DNA of 56,740 nt, taken from Thauera phenylacetica B4P (GTDB lineage Bacteria; Pseudomonadota; Gammaproteobacteria; Burkholderiales; Rhodocyclaceae). The notes under the pieces are model-generated. The model searched no databases, had not been told where the DNA came from, and saw only the letters and a program-made list of their open reading frames with translations. The first letter of the stretch is position 1. Every line of letters starts with the position of its first letter. The stretch lies in NCBI RefSeq assembly GCF_000310225.1, contig NZ_AMXF01000004.1, forward strand, positions 1-56,740. The letters run 5' to 3'. Below are positions 15,866-23,323 of this stretch, in pieces. Position numbers and translations under genes: made by a program.

Positions 15866-17125
15866 TTGAAAGCCCGCAGCGCCGAATCGAAAAGTCATCC
15901 TGAAGCACCCGGGGCGGCTTCGCCACGACGCCTGTCCGTATCGCGCCTGACCGTCGGCGCGCTCGTGGTGGTGGTCTCGGCGCTCGCCTTCGCCGCCTTG
16001 CGCAACGATACGGTCACGGTGAACCGCGTCGAGGAGGGGCCCCTGCGCCAGTCGGTGGTGGCGAGCGGGCGCGTGCGCACCCCCGAGCGCATCGCTCTCT
16101 CGCCCCAGCTCGCCGGGCGCGTGATGGCGGTGGAGGTGCGCGAGGGCGATGCCGTGGACACGGGCCAGCCACTGATCCGGCTCGACGATCGCGAATGGAA
16201 AGCCGCCGTCGACCAGGCGAGCGCCGCGGTGACGCAGGCCGAAGCGCGTCTTCGCCAGCTGCGCGAGCTCGGCCTGCCGGTCGCCGAGCAGGCGCTGCGC
16301 CAGGCCGAGGCCACCGCGCTGCAGGCACGCCAGCAGCATCGGCGCGTGCGCGAACTGGTGGCGCGCGGCTTCTACAGCCAGGCGCAGCTCGACGAGGCGC
16401 GACGCGCGCAGGAGGTGGCCGAGAGTCAGGTCGCCAGCGCCCGCCTGCAACGCGACAGCCAGCAGCCCGACGGCATCGAGGTGGCGCTGGCGCAGAGCGC
16501 GCTCGAACAGGCGCGCGCGGCGCAGATCGCTGCGCAGACCCGGCTCGGCTACGCGATCCTGCGTGCGCCGTCCGCGGGCGCGGTGCTCACGCGCGCGGTC
16601 GAAGCGGGCGACACGGTGCAGCCGGGCGTCGTGCTGCTGACGATCGCCCCCGCGGGCGACACCGAGCTGACGGTGCAGATCGACGAGAAGAACCTCGGCC
16701 TGCTGCGCCTCGGCCAGCCCGCCCTGGCCTCGGCGGACGCCTATCCGGGCGAGCGCTTCGGCGCGGAGCTCGCCTTCATTGCGCCTTCGGTCGATGCGCT
16801 GCGCGGCTCGGTCGAGGTGCGCCTGCGCGTCCCCGAGCCGCCGCCCTACCTGCGCCACGAGATGACCGTCTCGATCGACATCGAGGCTGCGCGCCGCGAG
16901 CAGACGCTGATGATTCCCGCGGCAGCGGTGCGCGAGACCGGCGGCGCGCAGCCCTGGGTGATGGTGGTGCGCGATGGCCGCACCGAGCGTCAGTCAGTGC
17001 GGCTCGGTATCCGCGGTGCGGGCAGGGTCGAGGTGCTCGAGGGGGTCGCCGTCGGGGAAGCGCTGGTGCCGGCGGCCGTGGATGTGGCGGCGGGGCAGGC
17101 GGTGCGGACGCGGGCTGCGCCATGA
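15866..17125 (+). CDS. Periplasmic adaptor (HlyD/MacA-type membrane fusion protein)
   Basis: A 419-residue protein with a TTG start (15866). A single membrane anchor at about 26-44 (LTVGALVVVVSALAFAALR) is followed by a barrel-sandwich hybrid (VVASGRVRTPERIALSPQLAGRV...VREGDAVDTGQPLIRLDD), a long alpha-helical hairpin (about 100-210, Ala/Gln/Arg-rich) and a beta-barrel/membrane-proximal domain. It would link the inner-membrane ABC permease to an outer-membrane channel. Its stop overlaps the permease start (ATGA), so the genes are coupled. Confidence 0.9.
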   Translation: MKARSAESKSHPEAPGAASPRRLSVSRLTVGALVVVVSALAFAALRNDTVTVNRVEEGPLRQSVVASGRVRTPERIALSPQLAGRVMAVEVREGDAVDTGQPLIRLDDREWKAAVDQASAAVTQAEARLRQLRELGLPVAEQALRQAEATALQARQQHRRVRELVARGFYSQAQLDEARRAQEVAESQVASARLQRDSQQPDGIEVALAQSALEQARAAQIAAQTRLGYAILRAPSAGAVLTRAVEAGDTVQPGVVLLTIAPAGDTELTVQIDEKNLGLLRLGQPALASADAYPGERFGAELAFIAPSVDALRGSVEVRLRVPEPPPYLRHEMTVSIDIEAARREQTLMIPAAAVRETGGAQPWVMVVRDGRTERQSVRLGIRGAGRVEVLEGVAVGEALVPAAVDVAAGQAVRTRAAP

Positions 17126-18342
17126 AGTCCTGGATGCCCTTCGAGTGGATCGCCGCGCTGCGCTTCCTGCAGGAAGGACGGATGCAGTCGCTGCTGATCA
17201 TCGTCGGCGTCGGGGTCGGCGTGGCGGTGATCGTGTTCATGTCCGCGCTGCTGTCCGGCCTGCAGGCCAACCTGGTGCGCCGAACCCTGAGCTCTCAGGC
17301 GCACATCGTGCTGTTGCCGGCGGAGGAGGTGGCGCGCCCGCAAGTCGCAGGGGAGGGCGCATTGAACCGCGTGCAGAAGCAGGCGCAGCGGCTGCGTTCC
17401 ATCGACCAGTGGCAGCAGTTGCGCGCGCGCCTGGAAGGGTGGCCCGAGATCGCCGCGGTGTCGCCGGTGGCCTCCGGCCCAGCCTTCGCGGTGCGCGGCG
17501 ACGCCAGCAAGGCGGTGACGCTGCTCGGCATCGACCCCGGACGCTACAACCGCGTCGTGGATCTGGCGGGGCGGCTTGCCGCCGGCGAGCTGCGTGTCGG
17601 CGCGGGCGAGACGGTGATCGGCATCGAGTTGGCCAAGGACCTCGGCGCGGAGGTCGGCGACAAGCTGCGGCTCACCGGCGCCGAGGGCCAGGCCGAGACG
17701 CTGACCGTCACCGGGCTCTTCGACCTCGGCAACAAGGGTGTCAATGCGCGCAACGTCTACGTCGGCTTGCGCACCGGGCAGACCCTGCTCGACCTCGTCG
17801 GTGGCGTGTCGAACATCGACCTCGCGCTGCACGACCTCGACGAGGCCGAGGACGTCGCGCAGCGCATCGCCGCCGAATCCGGCCTGATCGCCGACAGCTG
17901 GATCCGCACCAACGCGCAGTTCGTCACCGCGCTCACCTCGCAGCGGGTGTCGAGCGACGTGATCCGCTTCTTCATCGCGCTATCGGTGTCCTTCGGCATC
18001 GCCAGCGTGCTGGTGGTGTCGGTGGTCCAGCGCAGCAAGGAGATCGGCATCCTGCGCGCGATGGGGGCGACGCAGGCGCAGATGCGGCGCATCTTCCTGC
18101 TGCAAGGCGGCATCGTGGGTTTCCTCGGGTCGCTGCTGGGCTCGGCGCTGGCCTGGTCCTTCCTGATGCTGTGGCGGATGCTCGCGCGCAACCCCGACGG
18201 CACGCCGCTGTTCGATATCGGCGTCGAGCCGGCGCTGGTCGCGATCGCCGCAGGCGGCGCCAGCGTGGTCGGCATCCTCGCCGCCCTGTTGCCGGCGCGG
18301 CGCGCGGCGGGGCTGGACCCGGTGGTGGCGATCCGTGGCTGA
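17122..18342 (+). CDS. ABC transporter permease, FtsX/MacB-LolCE family (DevC-like)
   Basis: A 406-residue protein with one N-terminal helix ([24 protein letters not shown]), a large periplasmic MacB-PCD-like domain (about 55-270) and three C-terminal helices starting near 285 ([20 protein letters not shown]...[11 protein letters not shown]...[18 protein letters not shown]). The [11 protein letters not shown] and PARRAAxLDPxxAIRG blocks are typical of FtsX-like permeases. With the upstream adaptor and downstream ATPase it forms a complete tripartite exporter module. Cargo unknown. Confidence 0.92.
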   Translation: MKSWMPFEWIAALRFLQEGRMQSLLIIVGVGVGVAVIVFMSALLSGLQANLVRRTLSSQAHIVLLPAEEVARPQVAGEGALNRVQKQAQRLRSIDQWQQLRARLEGWPEIAAVSPVASGPAFAVRGDASKAVTLLGIDPGRYNRVVDLAGRLAAGELRVGAGETVIGIELAKDLGAEVGDKLRLTGAEGQAETLTVTGLFDLGNKGVNARNVYVGLRTGQTLLDLVGGVSNIDLALHDLDEAEDVAQRIAAESGLIADSWIRTNAQFVTALTSQRVSSDVIRFFIALSVSFGIASVLVVSVVQRSKEIGILRAMGATQAQMRRIFLLQGGIVGFLGSLLGSALAWSFLMLWRMLARNPDGTPLFDIGVEPALVAIAAGGASVVGILAALLPARRAAGLDPVVAIRG

Positions 18343-19078
18343 TCCCGTCCTGCACCTCGAAGGGCTGCGCAAGCGCTACGGCAGCGCCGACACCGAATAC
18401 GAGGTGCTGCACGGCATCGACCTGCGCCTCGAGCGTGGCGAGTTCGCTGCCCTCATCGGCCCCTCCGGCTCCGGCAAGAGCACGCTGCTCAACCTCATCG
18501 GCCTGCTCGACCGCCCGAGCGCCGGGCGGCTCGTCATCGACGGCGCCGAGACCGCGACGCTCGACGACACCGCGCTCACCCGCCTGCGCGGCGAGCGCAT
18601 CGGCTTCGTGTTCCAGCACCACCACCTGATCCCGGCCTTCACCGCCGAGGAGAACGTGGCCATGCCGCTGCTGATCGCGCGCGGGCGGCCGGACGCGGCG
18701 ATGTTCGAGCGCGCCGGCGAGCTGCTCGGGCGTGTCGGCCTCGCGGACCGGCGGCGCCAGCTTGCCAACCGCTTGTCCGGTGGCCAGCAGCAGCGCGTCG
18801 CCATCGCCCGTGCGCTGGCGATGTCGCCGGCGCTCGTGCTCGCCGACGAACCCACCGGCAACCTCGACACGCACTCGGCGGACGAGGTCTTCGCGCTGCT
18901 GCGCGAGGTCAATCGGCAACTGGGAACCAGCTTCCTGATCGTCACCCACGACCCGCGCCTTGCTCACCGCTGCGACCGGATCATCGAGCTCGTCGACGGT
19001 CGCATCGTCTCCGACCGGGCGAACGAAGTAGCCGCTGGCCGGTCCCCGGTTCAGGGCAGTGCAGAGGAAACCGAATGA
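18335..19078 (+). CDS. ABC transporter ATP-binding protein (LolD/MacB family)
   Basis: A 247-residue ATPase with Walker [11 protein letters not shown]-loop [18 protein letters not shown], signature [16 protein letters not shown], Walker [12 protein letters not shown] and switch VTHD. The GTG start at 18335 overlaps the permease end by 8 bp. It powers the adaptor/permease pair upstream. The C-terminus ends in a short acidic tail. A 17-codon frame (19075-19128 region) precedes the broken SufBD-like gene. Confidence 0.92.
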   Translation: MADPVLHLEGLRKRYGSADTEYEVLHGIDLRLERGEFAALIGPSGSGKSTLLNLIGLLDRPSAGRLVIDGAETATLDDTALTRLRGERIGFVFQHHHLIPAFTAEENVAMPLLIARGRPDAAMFERAGELLGRVGLADRRRQLANRLSGGQQQRVAIARALAMSPALVLADEPTGNLDTHSADEVFALLREVNRQLGTSFLIVTHDPRLAHRCDRIIELVDGRIVSDRANEVAAGRSPVQGSAEETE

Positions 19079-19120
19079 ACGACACGTCCGCGAACTCCGC
19101 TGCCGGCGCGCCGACCTGCA

Positions 19121-19728
19121 ATGACTGACCTGCATCCCATCACCCGACTTTTCGGCGAAGCCGGCTGGACGATGCCGCCGACTCCGCAGGTGGCGCACCT
19201 CGTCGCCTATGGCCAGACACTCGCCAGCGTGCAGTCGCTGCCCGGCGTGCGCGTCCAGGCCGAGGCCTCCGCGGACGGCATTTAGCCGATCCACCTCTGC
19301 CTGGGGTTGTTCGAGCGCTTCGGGGTGCAGCACGTCGCGTTGACGCTCACCCTGCAGCCCGGTGCCCAAGCCATGGTGTGGGCGCATGGCCTGTTCGCCA
19401 CACCATGCGTGCCGAGATCCGGCTGATGGAAGAGGCCGTGCTGCACCACCAGGAGACGCACTGGCATGGCGAGGCCGGGGGCATCGTCGTTCGTCCCCGC
19501 GCGCAGGTGCGTCTGGAACGCGGTGCGCGCTACCTGGCGGACTTCAGCCTGCTGCATGGTCGTGTCGGGCAGATCAACGTCGACTACGCGGTCACGGTCG
19601 GCGAGGGCGCGGTCACCGAACTCACGAGCCGTATCTATGGCTTTGCCAACGACGCCATCCGCGTGTGCGAGCGCGTCGTGCTCGATGGCGCCGGGGCTCG
19701 CGGCCTCGTCAAGTCACGCGTGGCGGTA
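19121..19728 (+). pseudogene. Broken SufB/SufD-like gene (amber, frameshift and 3' deletion)
   Basis: Reading from the ATG at 19121 gives a protein start with an in-frame TAG near 19283. The same frame then continues as IHLCLGLFERFGVQHVALTL and LQPGAQAMVWAHG. At about 19405-19415 the homologous reading shifts frame to RAEIRLMEEAVLHHQETHWH, then RPRAQVRLERGARYLADFSL, LHGRVGQINVDYAVTVGEGA and RVVLDGAGARGLVKSRVAV. The Gly/Val/Asp-rich beta-helix pattern resembles the SufB/SufD family of Fe-S assembly scaffolds. The 3' part is missing: at about 19728 it runs into the reverse of a ZIP transporter fragment. It follows the exporter ATPase directly and was probably the last gene of that operon. Confidence 0.75.
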
Positions 19729-19854
19729 CGCGACGAAATAAGCGGTGTTGCGGCGCCCCCAGTCGGTGAAGCGACGGATGGTCCAGATCCCCAGCGAGGT
19801 CACCGCAGCCGCCGCGAGGCTGGTGAGCAGGGCGGTCCAGAAAGTGGTCTGCAT
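19714..19854 (-). pseudogene. N-terminal fragment of a ZIP-family metal transporter
   Basis: A 46-codon frame from an ATG at 19854. About 42 residues (MQTTFWTALLTSLAAA..., then GIWTIRRF and RRNTAYFVA) look like the first helix and loop of a ZIP zinc/iron permease. It ends in unrelated residues YRHA just where the SufBD-like gene, read on the other strand, breaks off. Both genes therefore lost their 3' ends in one deletion around 19728. Confidence 0.6.
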
Positions 19855-19872
19855 GCGGGTTTTGCGCCGTGT

Positions 19873-20517
19873 TCAGCGTGCAGGCTTGTCGTTCATGGCC
19901 GCGACGACCACGAAGGCGCACTCGCCTCGACCAGGGCGCGCCGGCTCGATGTTCGCGGTCTCGGCGAGCGGACGGGCCAGCGTCTGCGCCCACGACCGCA
20001 CGGAAAATCCGGCCTCCAGCAGCAAGCGCTCGACGTCGCGCGCGCAGTAGAAGGTGGCGTCACGGTAGAAGACGCTGGCCTCGCGGTGCGCCTCGTAGTC
20101 GCGGCCGAGCGGACTGTCGCGGTCGATGAAGCCGATCACCAGGGTGCCGGCCGGCCGCAGGACCCGCCGCGCCTCGGCCAGCATCGCCGCGGGCGAGTCG
20201 ACGAAGCACAAGGTGGTGACGACGAGCGCGTGATCGAAGCTGTCGTCGGCGAAAGGCAGATGCTCGGCGGCGCCCTCGAAGACCTCGATCCCGCGCGCCC
20301 TTGCGCGCTCCAGCATCGTCCGCGACGGGGCGACCCCCACCTCCACCCCCAGCGGCGCGGCGAAGCGTCCGCCGCCGACGCCGATCTCCAGGCCGCGCCC
20401 GCTCAGCGGGACGAAGGCTCGCAAGGCCAGCAGCTCGGAGACATAGCTTGCCTGGTGGCGCTCGAACCACGCGTCGTAGCGTTCCGCGTGCGCCTCGAAA
20501 GGCTCGATCCTTGGCAT
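19873..20517 (-). CDS. Class I SAM-dependent methyltransferase
   Basis: A 214-residue protein. The start MPRIEPFEAHAERYDAWFERH is typical of UbiE/Methyltransf_11-type enzymes. Motif I is GRGLEIGVGGGRFAAPLG, motif post-I VEVGVAPSRTMLERAR, then AAEHLPFADDSFDHALVV and VLRPAGTLVIGFID. The ATG is at 20517. The substrate is not identifiable. Upstream is a 16-bp tandem repeat that any transcript or promoter from the right must cross. Confidence 0.88.
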   Translation of the reverse strand: MPRIEPFEAHAERYDAWFERHQASYVSELLALRAFVPLSGRGLEIGVGGGRFAAPLGVEVGVAPSRTMLERARARGIEVFEGAAEHLPFADDSFDHALVVTTLCFVDSPAAMLAEARRVLRPAGTLVIGFIDRDSPLGRDYEAHREASVFYRDATFYCARDVERLLLEAGFSVRSWAQTLARPLAETANIEPARPGRGECAFVVVAAMNDKPAR

Positions 20518-20550
20518 CTTGCAGAACCTCGTCCGGAGTGGCGAAGATGT

Positions 20551-20641
20551 GGCCGGCGTTTGAAGGGGCCGGCGTTTGAAGGGGCCGGCGTTTGAAGGGG
20601 CCGGCGTTTGAAGGGGCCGGCGTTTGAAGGGGCCGGCGTTT
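20551..20641. repeat. 16-bp tandem repeat, about 5.7 copies
   Basis: Perfect head-to-tail copies of GGCCGGCGTTTGAAGG: five full copies plus an 11-base partial. It lies between the methyltransferase start (20517) and the halohydrin-dehalogenase-like gene (20750). The unit is not a multiple of 3, so the long frames that cross it are artefacts. Perfect identity suggests active slippage and a variable copy number. Confidence 0.93.
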
Positions 20642-20749
20642 TGCCGCCAGCACCGTATCGATCCCAGCGGGTGCAGTCTAGACGTCTTCGTCCTAGGATT
20701 GAATCCAGGGGCCGGGAGCAGGCTCGCGCTGCCGTGGAGGAGAAGCGAA

Positions 20750-21433
20750 ATGAACGGGATTTCATTGGTCGGCCGCAGGGTGCTGGTCACCCAAGCCGAA
20801 GACTTCATGGGGCCGGCGCTGTGCGCGGCCTTCGCCGCGGCGGGCGCCGAGCTCATCGCGGATCGCAGCGCGCCGCGGCAGCCGGGGAGCGGGCGCGCCG
20901 TCATCGAGTCTGCCGGCCACATCGACGCCCTCGTCCTCAACCTGGCCATCCCGGCGCCGAGCACGCCCGCCCATCAGGTGTCGGACGACGAGTGGGAGGC
21001 CGCCTTCGCCGCCCTGGTCCATCCCATGCGGGAGATGGTCGCCGCCGTCCTGCCGCAGATGATCGAGCGCAAGGCGGGCAAGATCGTGCTGATGGGCAGC
21101 GCCTCCGCGCTGCGCGGCATGGCTCGGCGCTCGAGCTACGCCGCCGCGCGTGGCGCGCAGCTGGCCTACATCCAGGCCGTGGGGGTCGAGGCTGCCGCGC
21201 ACGGCATCCAGGTGAATGCCATCGCGCAGAACTTCGTGGAGAACCCCACCTACTTCCCGCCCGAGGTCCAGGCCACGCAGGCGTTCAAGGATCGCTTGAA
21301 GTGGCAGGTGCCGCTGGGTCGGCTGGTCACGGCTGAAGAGGACGCGGGCTTTGCCGTCTATCTGTGCAGCGAGGCCGCGAACTGCTTCGTGGGGCAGGTC
21401 TTTCCGGTGTGCGGGGGGTGGGTGAGCCGGTGA
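20750..21433 (+). CDS. Probable halohydrin dehalogenase (SDR-related, Ser-Tyr-Arg triad)
   Basis: A 227-residue SDR-fold protein, but with the signatures that separate halohydrin dehalogenases from true SDRs. In place of the nucleotide-binding TGxxxGxG it has T14-QAED-F19-M-G21, which fits T-x4-F/Y-x-G. The catalytic residues are Ser117, Tyr130 and Arg134 (S-x12-Y-x3-R), with Arg replacing the SDR Lys. Halohydrin dehalogenases interconvert vicinal halohydrins and epoxides without a cofactor and accept azide, cyanide or nitrite as nucleophiles. GGAGGAGA precedes the ATG at 20750. The C-terminal segment (LCSEAANCFVGQVFPVCGGW) is of the normal kind. The physiological substrate is unknown. Confidence 0.8.
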   Translation: MNGISLVGRRVLVTQAEDFMGPALCAAFAAAGAELIADRSAPRQPGSGRAVIESAGHIDALVLNLAIPAPSTPAHQVSDDEWEAAFAALVHPMREMVAAVLPQMIERKAGKIVLMGSASALRGMARRSSYAAARGAQLAYIQAVGVEAAAHGIQVNAIAQNFVENPTYFPPEVQATQAFKDRLKWQVPLGRLVTAEEDAGFAVYLCSEAANCFVGQVFPVCGGWVSR

Positions 21434-21745
21434 GACGGGGTTGCTTGTCGGCATGGGAGGTGTGATCGACCTACGAATGCGCTCTCGGTCTGCCCTGATC
21501 GGCGATCAAGGGCAGCAATGTGAAAGCGGGTTCGAATCGCTGGATCCGGCCATCAAGAGACATAGCGGCTGAGAAATTTCCTCCAACGCGAACGGCGGGT
21601 AACCAATCTGGGACTGGTCATCGGCCTTCGACAAGTACTCGGTCTGCGCTGATCGCCATTTTGCACGGCCCACTATCTTCACTCTGGGCATCCAGATTCC
21701 ATTTGTGGCCGGCACTTCCTCTCGAAAAATCCGCCTCCACCGCTT
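21434..21745. other. Gap after the dehalogenase gene with a terminator-like hairpin
   Basis: A strong stem-loop at 21490-21515 (CTGCCCT and GATC pairing with GATC and AGGGCAG, one bulged A) lies 57 bp after the stop codon at 21433 and is a plausible 3' end. The remainder has an 81-codon minus-strand frame (21506-21751) without a good start or recognised family. It may be a remnant. Confidence 0.45.
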
Positions 21746-21776
21746 GCGCAATGTACGTCATTGACGTACATTGCGC
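21746..21776. promoter_or_regulatory. Perfect 15-1-15 palindrome, operator of the toxin-antitoxin operon
   Basis: GCGCAATGTACGTCA and its exact reverse complement flank a single T. The palindrome ends 2 bp before the GTG start of the toxin, so antitoxin or complex binding would cover the promoter and ribosome-binding region. This fits conditional autoregulation of type II toxin-antitoxin operons. Confidence 0.8.
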
Positions 21777-21778
21777 GG

Positions 21779-22093
21779 GTGAGAACAGTTGCTGAAACCG
21801 CTATCTTCCAACGCTATGCCAGCGAAGTCTGGTCGGAAGTCGAGCGCGTTGAGTTCATCAACTGGATCGCGGCCAATCCAGAAGCCGGTGACGTTATCCG
21901 GGGAAGTGGCGGCTGCCGTAAGGTGCGTTGGACATCTGCGGGACAAGGAAAACGCGGCGGTGCCAGGGTCATCTACTTCAACGCGAACACCGAGACCATT
22001 TGGTTGTTGATCGTTTACAAGAAAGCCAAGTTCGACAATCTCCCCACGTCCTTCTTGGCGGAGTTGAAGCAAGGAGTCGAAGATGCCCTCTGA
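21779..22093 (+). CDS. RelE/HigB-family toxin
   Basis: A 104-residue protein beginning RTVAETAIFQRYASEVW, followed by ERVEFINWIAANPEAGDVI, KVRWTSAGQGKRGGARVIYF and ETIWLLIVYKKAKFDNL. These are the RelE/ParE-fold mRNA-interferase pattern, with Arg/Lys-rich strands as in HigB-like toxins. The GTG at 21779 gives the family-like start; a TTG at 21761 would lie inside the operator. The gene overlaps the downstream antitoxin by 11 bp. Toxin-first order is like higBA. Confidence 0.9.
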   Translation: MRTVAETAIFQRYASEVWSEVERVEFINWIAANPEAGDVIRGSGGCRKVRWTSAGQGKRGGARVIYFNANTETIWLLIVYKKAKFDNLPTSFLAELKQGVEDAL

Positions 22094-22364
22094 GATCGAA
22101 AAGTTCCAGCAGGATTTGCTTGAGTCCGTCAAGCAAATGAGACGTGGCGAGGCCGTGCGCACCACGCGTGTCGAGTTGCCCGAAGCAGCTCAGGCTCGCG
22201 CAAAGACGGGCTTGTCTCAGCAAGCGTTTGCGGAGCTCCTGGGCGTGTCCTCCAGAACGCTCCAGGAGTGGGAGCAGGGTCGTCGCTCGCCCACGGGTGC
22301 CGCCAAGACGCTGCTCCGTGTTGCCGTTGCTCACCCCGAAGTCTTGCAAGAATTGCGTATTTGA
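22083..22364 (+). CDS. XRE-family antitoxin
   Basis: A 93-residue protein with a C-terminal helix-turn-helix (about 45-85: AKTGLSQQAFAELLGVSSRTLQEWEQ) of the XRE/HigA kind, and an N-terminal part that would bind the toxin. The ATG at 22083 lies inside the toxin gene, so the two are translationally coupled. It is expected to repress the operon at the palindrome 21746-21776. The following 194 bp to tag shows only a possible degraded minus-strand remnant. Confidence 0.9.
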   Translation: MPSEIEKFQQDLLESVKQMRRGEAVRTTRVELPEAAQARAKTGLSQQAFAELLGVSSRTLQEWEQGRRSPTGAAKTLLRVAVAHPEVLQELRI

Positions 22365-22558
22365 ATCAATGCACATCGGGTAGTTTCAAAAGTCCACACG
22401 GGCGGCAGCTTGACGACCTGCATGCTGCCGTCGCGCTTGAGAATGTCATCAGGCGGCTCAGGGTCGTCAGGGTGAATTGGAGGGTTCGGCAAGCGGTCGT
22501 TCTTATTGCATATCGCCGCCGGCCTTATCATGGCCTCGCGACACACAGGAGCTTCCCC

Positions 22559-23302
22559 ATGCCCGACCGCTGCGCCTGGTGCGGCACCGATCCGCTCTAC
22601 ACCGCCTACCACGACCTCGAATGGGGCGTGCCCAACCACGACGACCGTCACCTCTTCGAGATGCTGGTGCTCGAGGGTGCGCAGGCGGGCTTGAGCTGGA
22701 TCACGATCCTGCGCAAGCGCGAGAACTACCGCCGCGCCTTCGACGATTTCGACGCTGACAAGGTCGCCCGTTACACCGCGGCCGACGTCGAGCGCTTGAT
22801 GGCCGACGCCGGCATCGTGCGCAACCGGCTGAAGGTCGAGTCGGCGATCGCCAACGCGCGCGCGACGCTTGCCGTGCGCGAGCGCTTCGGCTCGCTGGAC
22901 GCGCTTCTATGGAAATTCGTCGATGGCGTGCCGCGTGACGGTGCGCGCCGCACGCTCGCCGACGTGCCGGGCGAGACGGCGGAATCGCAAGCCATGAGCC
23001 GCGAGCTGAAGCGGCTGGGCTTCCGCTTCGTCGGGCCGACGGTGTGCTACGCCTTCATGCAGGCGGTGGGCATGGTCAACGACCATGTGACGGACTGCTT
23101 CCGCCATCGCGAGGTCGGCGAGTTGCTGGCCGCGGGCGGCGGTAGGCCAGGCGCGGGGCGCTATACTCCGCGCCGGATTTGGGGTATGACCGGGATGAAG
23201 GGAAAAACTGTACATATCCGCCGCAAACCGTTGTTTTGCAACAAAAGATTTTGGCTCCTGCGGCGCCGGGATGAAGCCAATATTAGGACTTTCGAGCTGT
23301 AA
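22559..23302 (+). CDS. tag: DNA-3-methyladenine glycosylase I, C-terminus replaced by transposon sequence
   Basis: A 247-residue frame. The Tag enzyme excises 3-methyladenine. Landmarks: CAWCGTDPLYTAYHDLEWG (zinc Cys and start), EGAQAGLSWITILRKRENYR, and the end YAFMQAVGMVNDHVTDCFRH with the zinc His/Cys. AGGAG precedes the ATG. The transposon begins at 23181, so residues 208-247 are transposon-encoded. Removing the transposon and one GATTT copy restores a 214-residue protein ending in RRISPTPSPS, whose TGA overlapped the ATG of the LysE-family gene now at 45391. The catalytic part is intact, so the enzyme may still work. Confidence 0.93.
   Translation: MPDRCAWCGTDPLYTAYHDLEWGVPNHDDRHLFEMLVLEGAQAGLSWITILRKRENYRRAFDDFDADKVARYTAADVERLMADAGIVRNRLKVESAIANARATLAVRERFGSLDALLWKFVDGVPRDGARRTLADVPGETAESQAMSRELKRLGFRFVGPTVCYAFMQAVGMVNDHVTDCFRHREVGELLAAGGGRPGAGRYTPRRIWGMTGMKGKTVHIRRKPLFCNKRFWLLRRRDEANIRTFEL
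23176..23218. repeat. Left target duplication and left inverted repeat of the transposon
   Basis: GATTT (23176-23180) followed by the 38-bp repeat starting GGGGTATGACCGGGATGAAG. It matches the right end in 35 of 38 positions (differences at positions 3, 14 and 16). The next ~100 bp are AT-rich with a TTGTT/AACAA hairpin near 23230, possibly a host-factor site. Confidence 0.95.
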
Positions 23303-23323
23303 GCGTATGTTTTAAATGTTTAA

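Noticed and set aside
19283-19285. The TAG in the SufB/SufD-like gene as a recoded codon, like the selA amber.
   Set aside because: This gene also has a frameshift and has lost its 3' end, so simple decay is the better explanation.
20608-21336. Long open frames crossing the 16-bp tandem repeat on both strands.
   Set aside because: The repeat lacks stops in several frames, so long frames arise by chance; the dehalogenase-like gene and methyltransferase explain the coding signal on either side.
21506-21751. An 81-codon minus-strand frame upstream of the toxin-antitoxin operon.
   Set aside because: It has only a TTG start overlapping the operator, no ribosome-binding site and no recognised family; at most a remnant.
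22331-22520. A minus-strand frame between the antitoxin and tag that looks vaguely protein-like (RLPNPPIHPDDPEPPDDILK).
   Set aside because: It is short, overlaps the antitoxin end and shows no start signals; it may be a decayed gene but cannot be supported.
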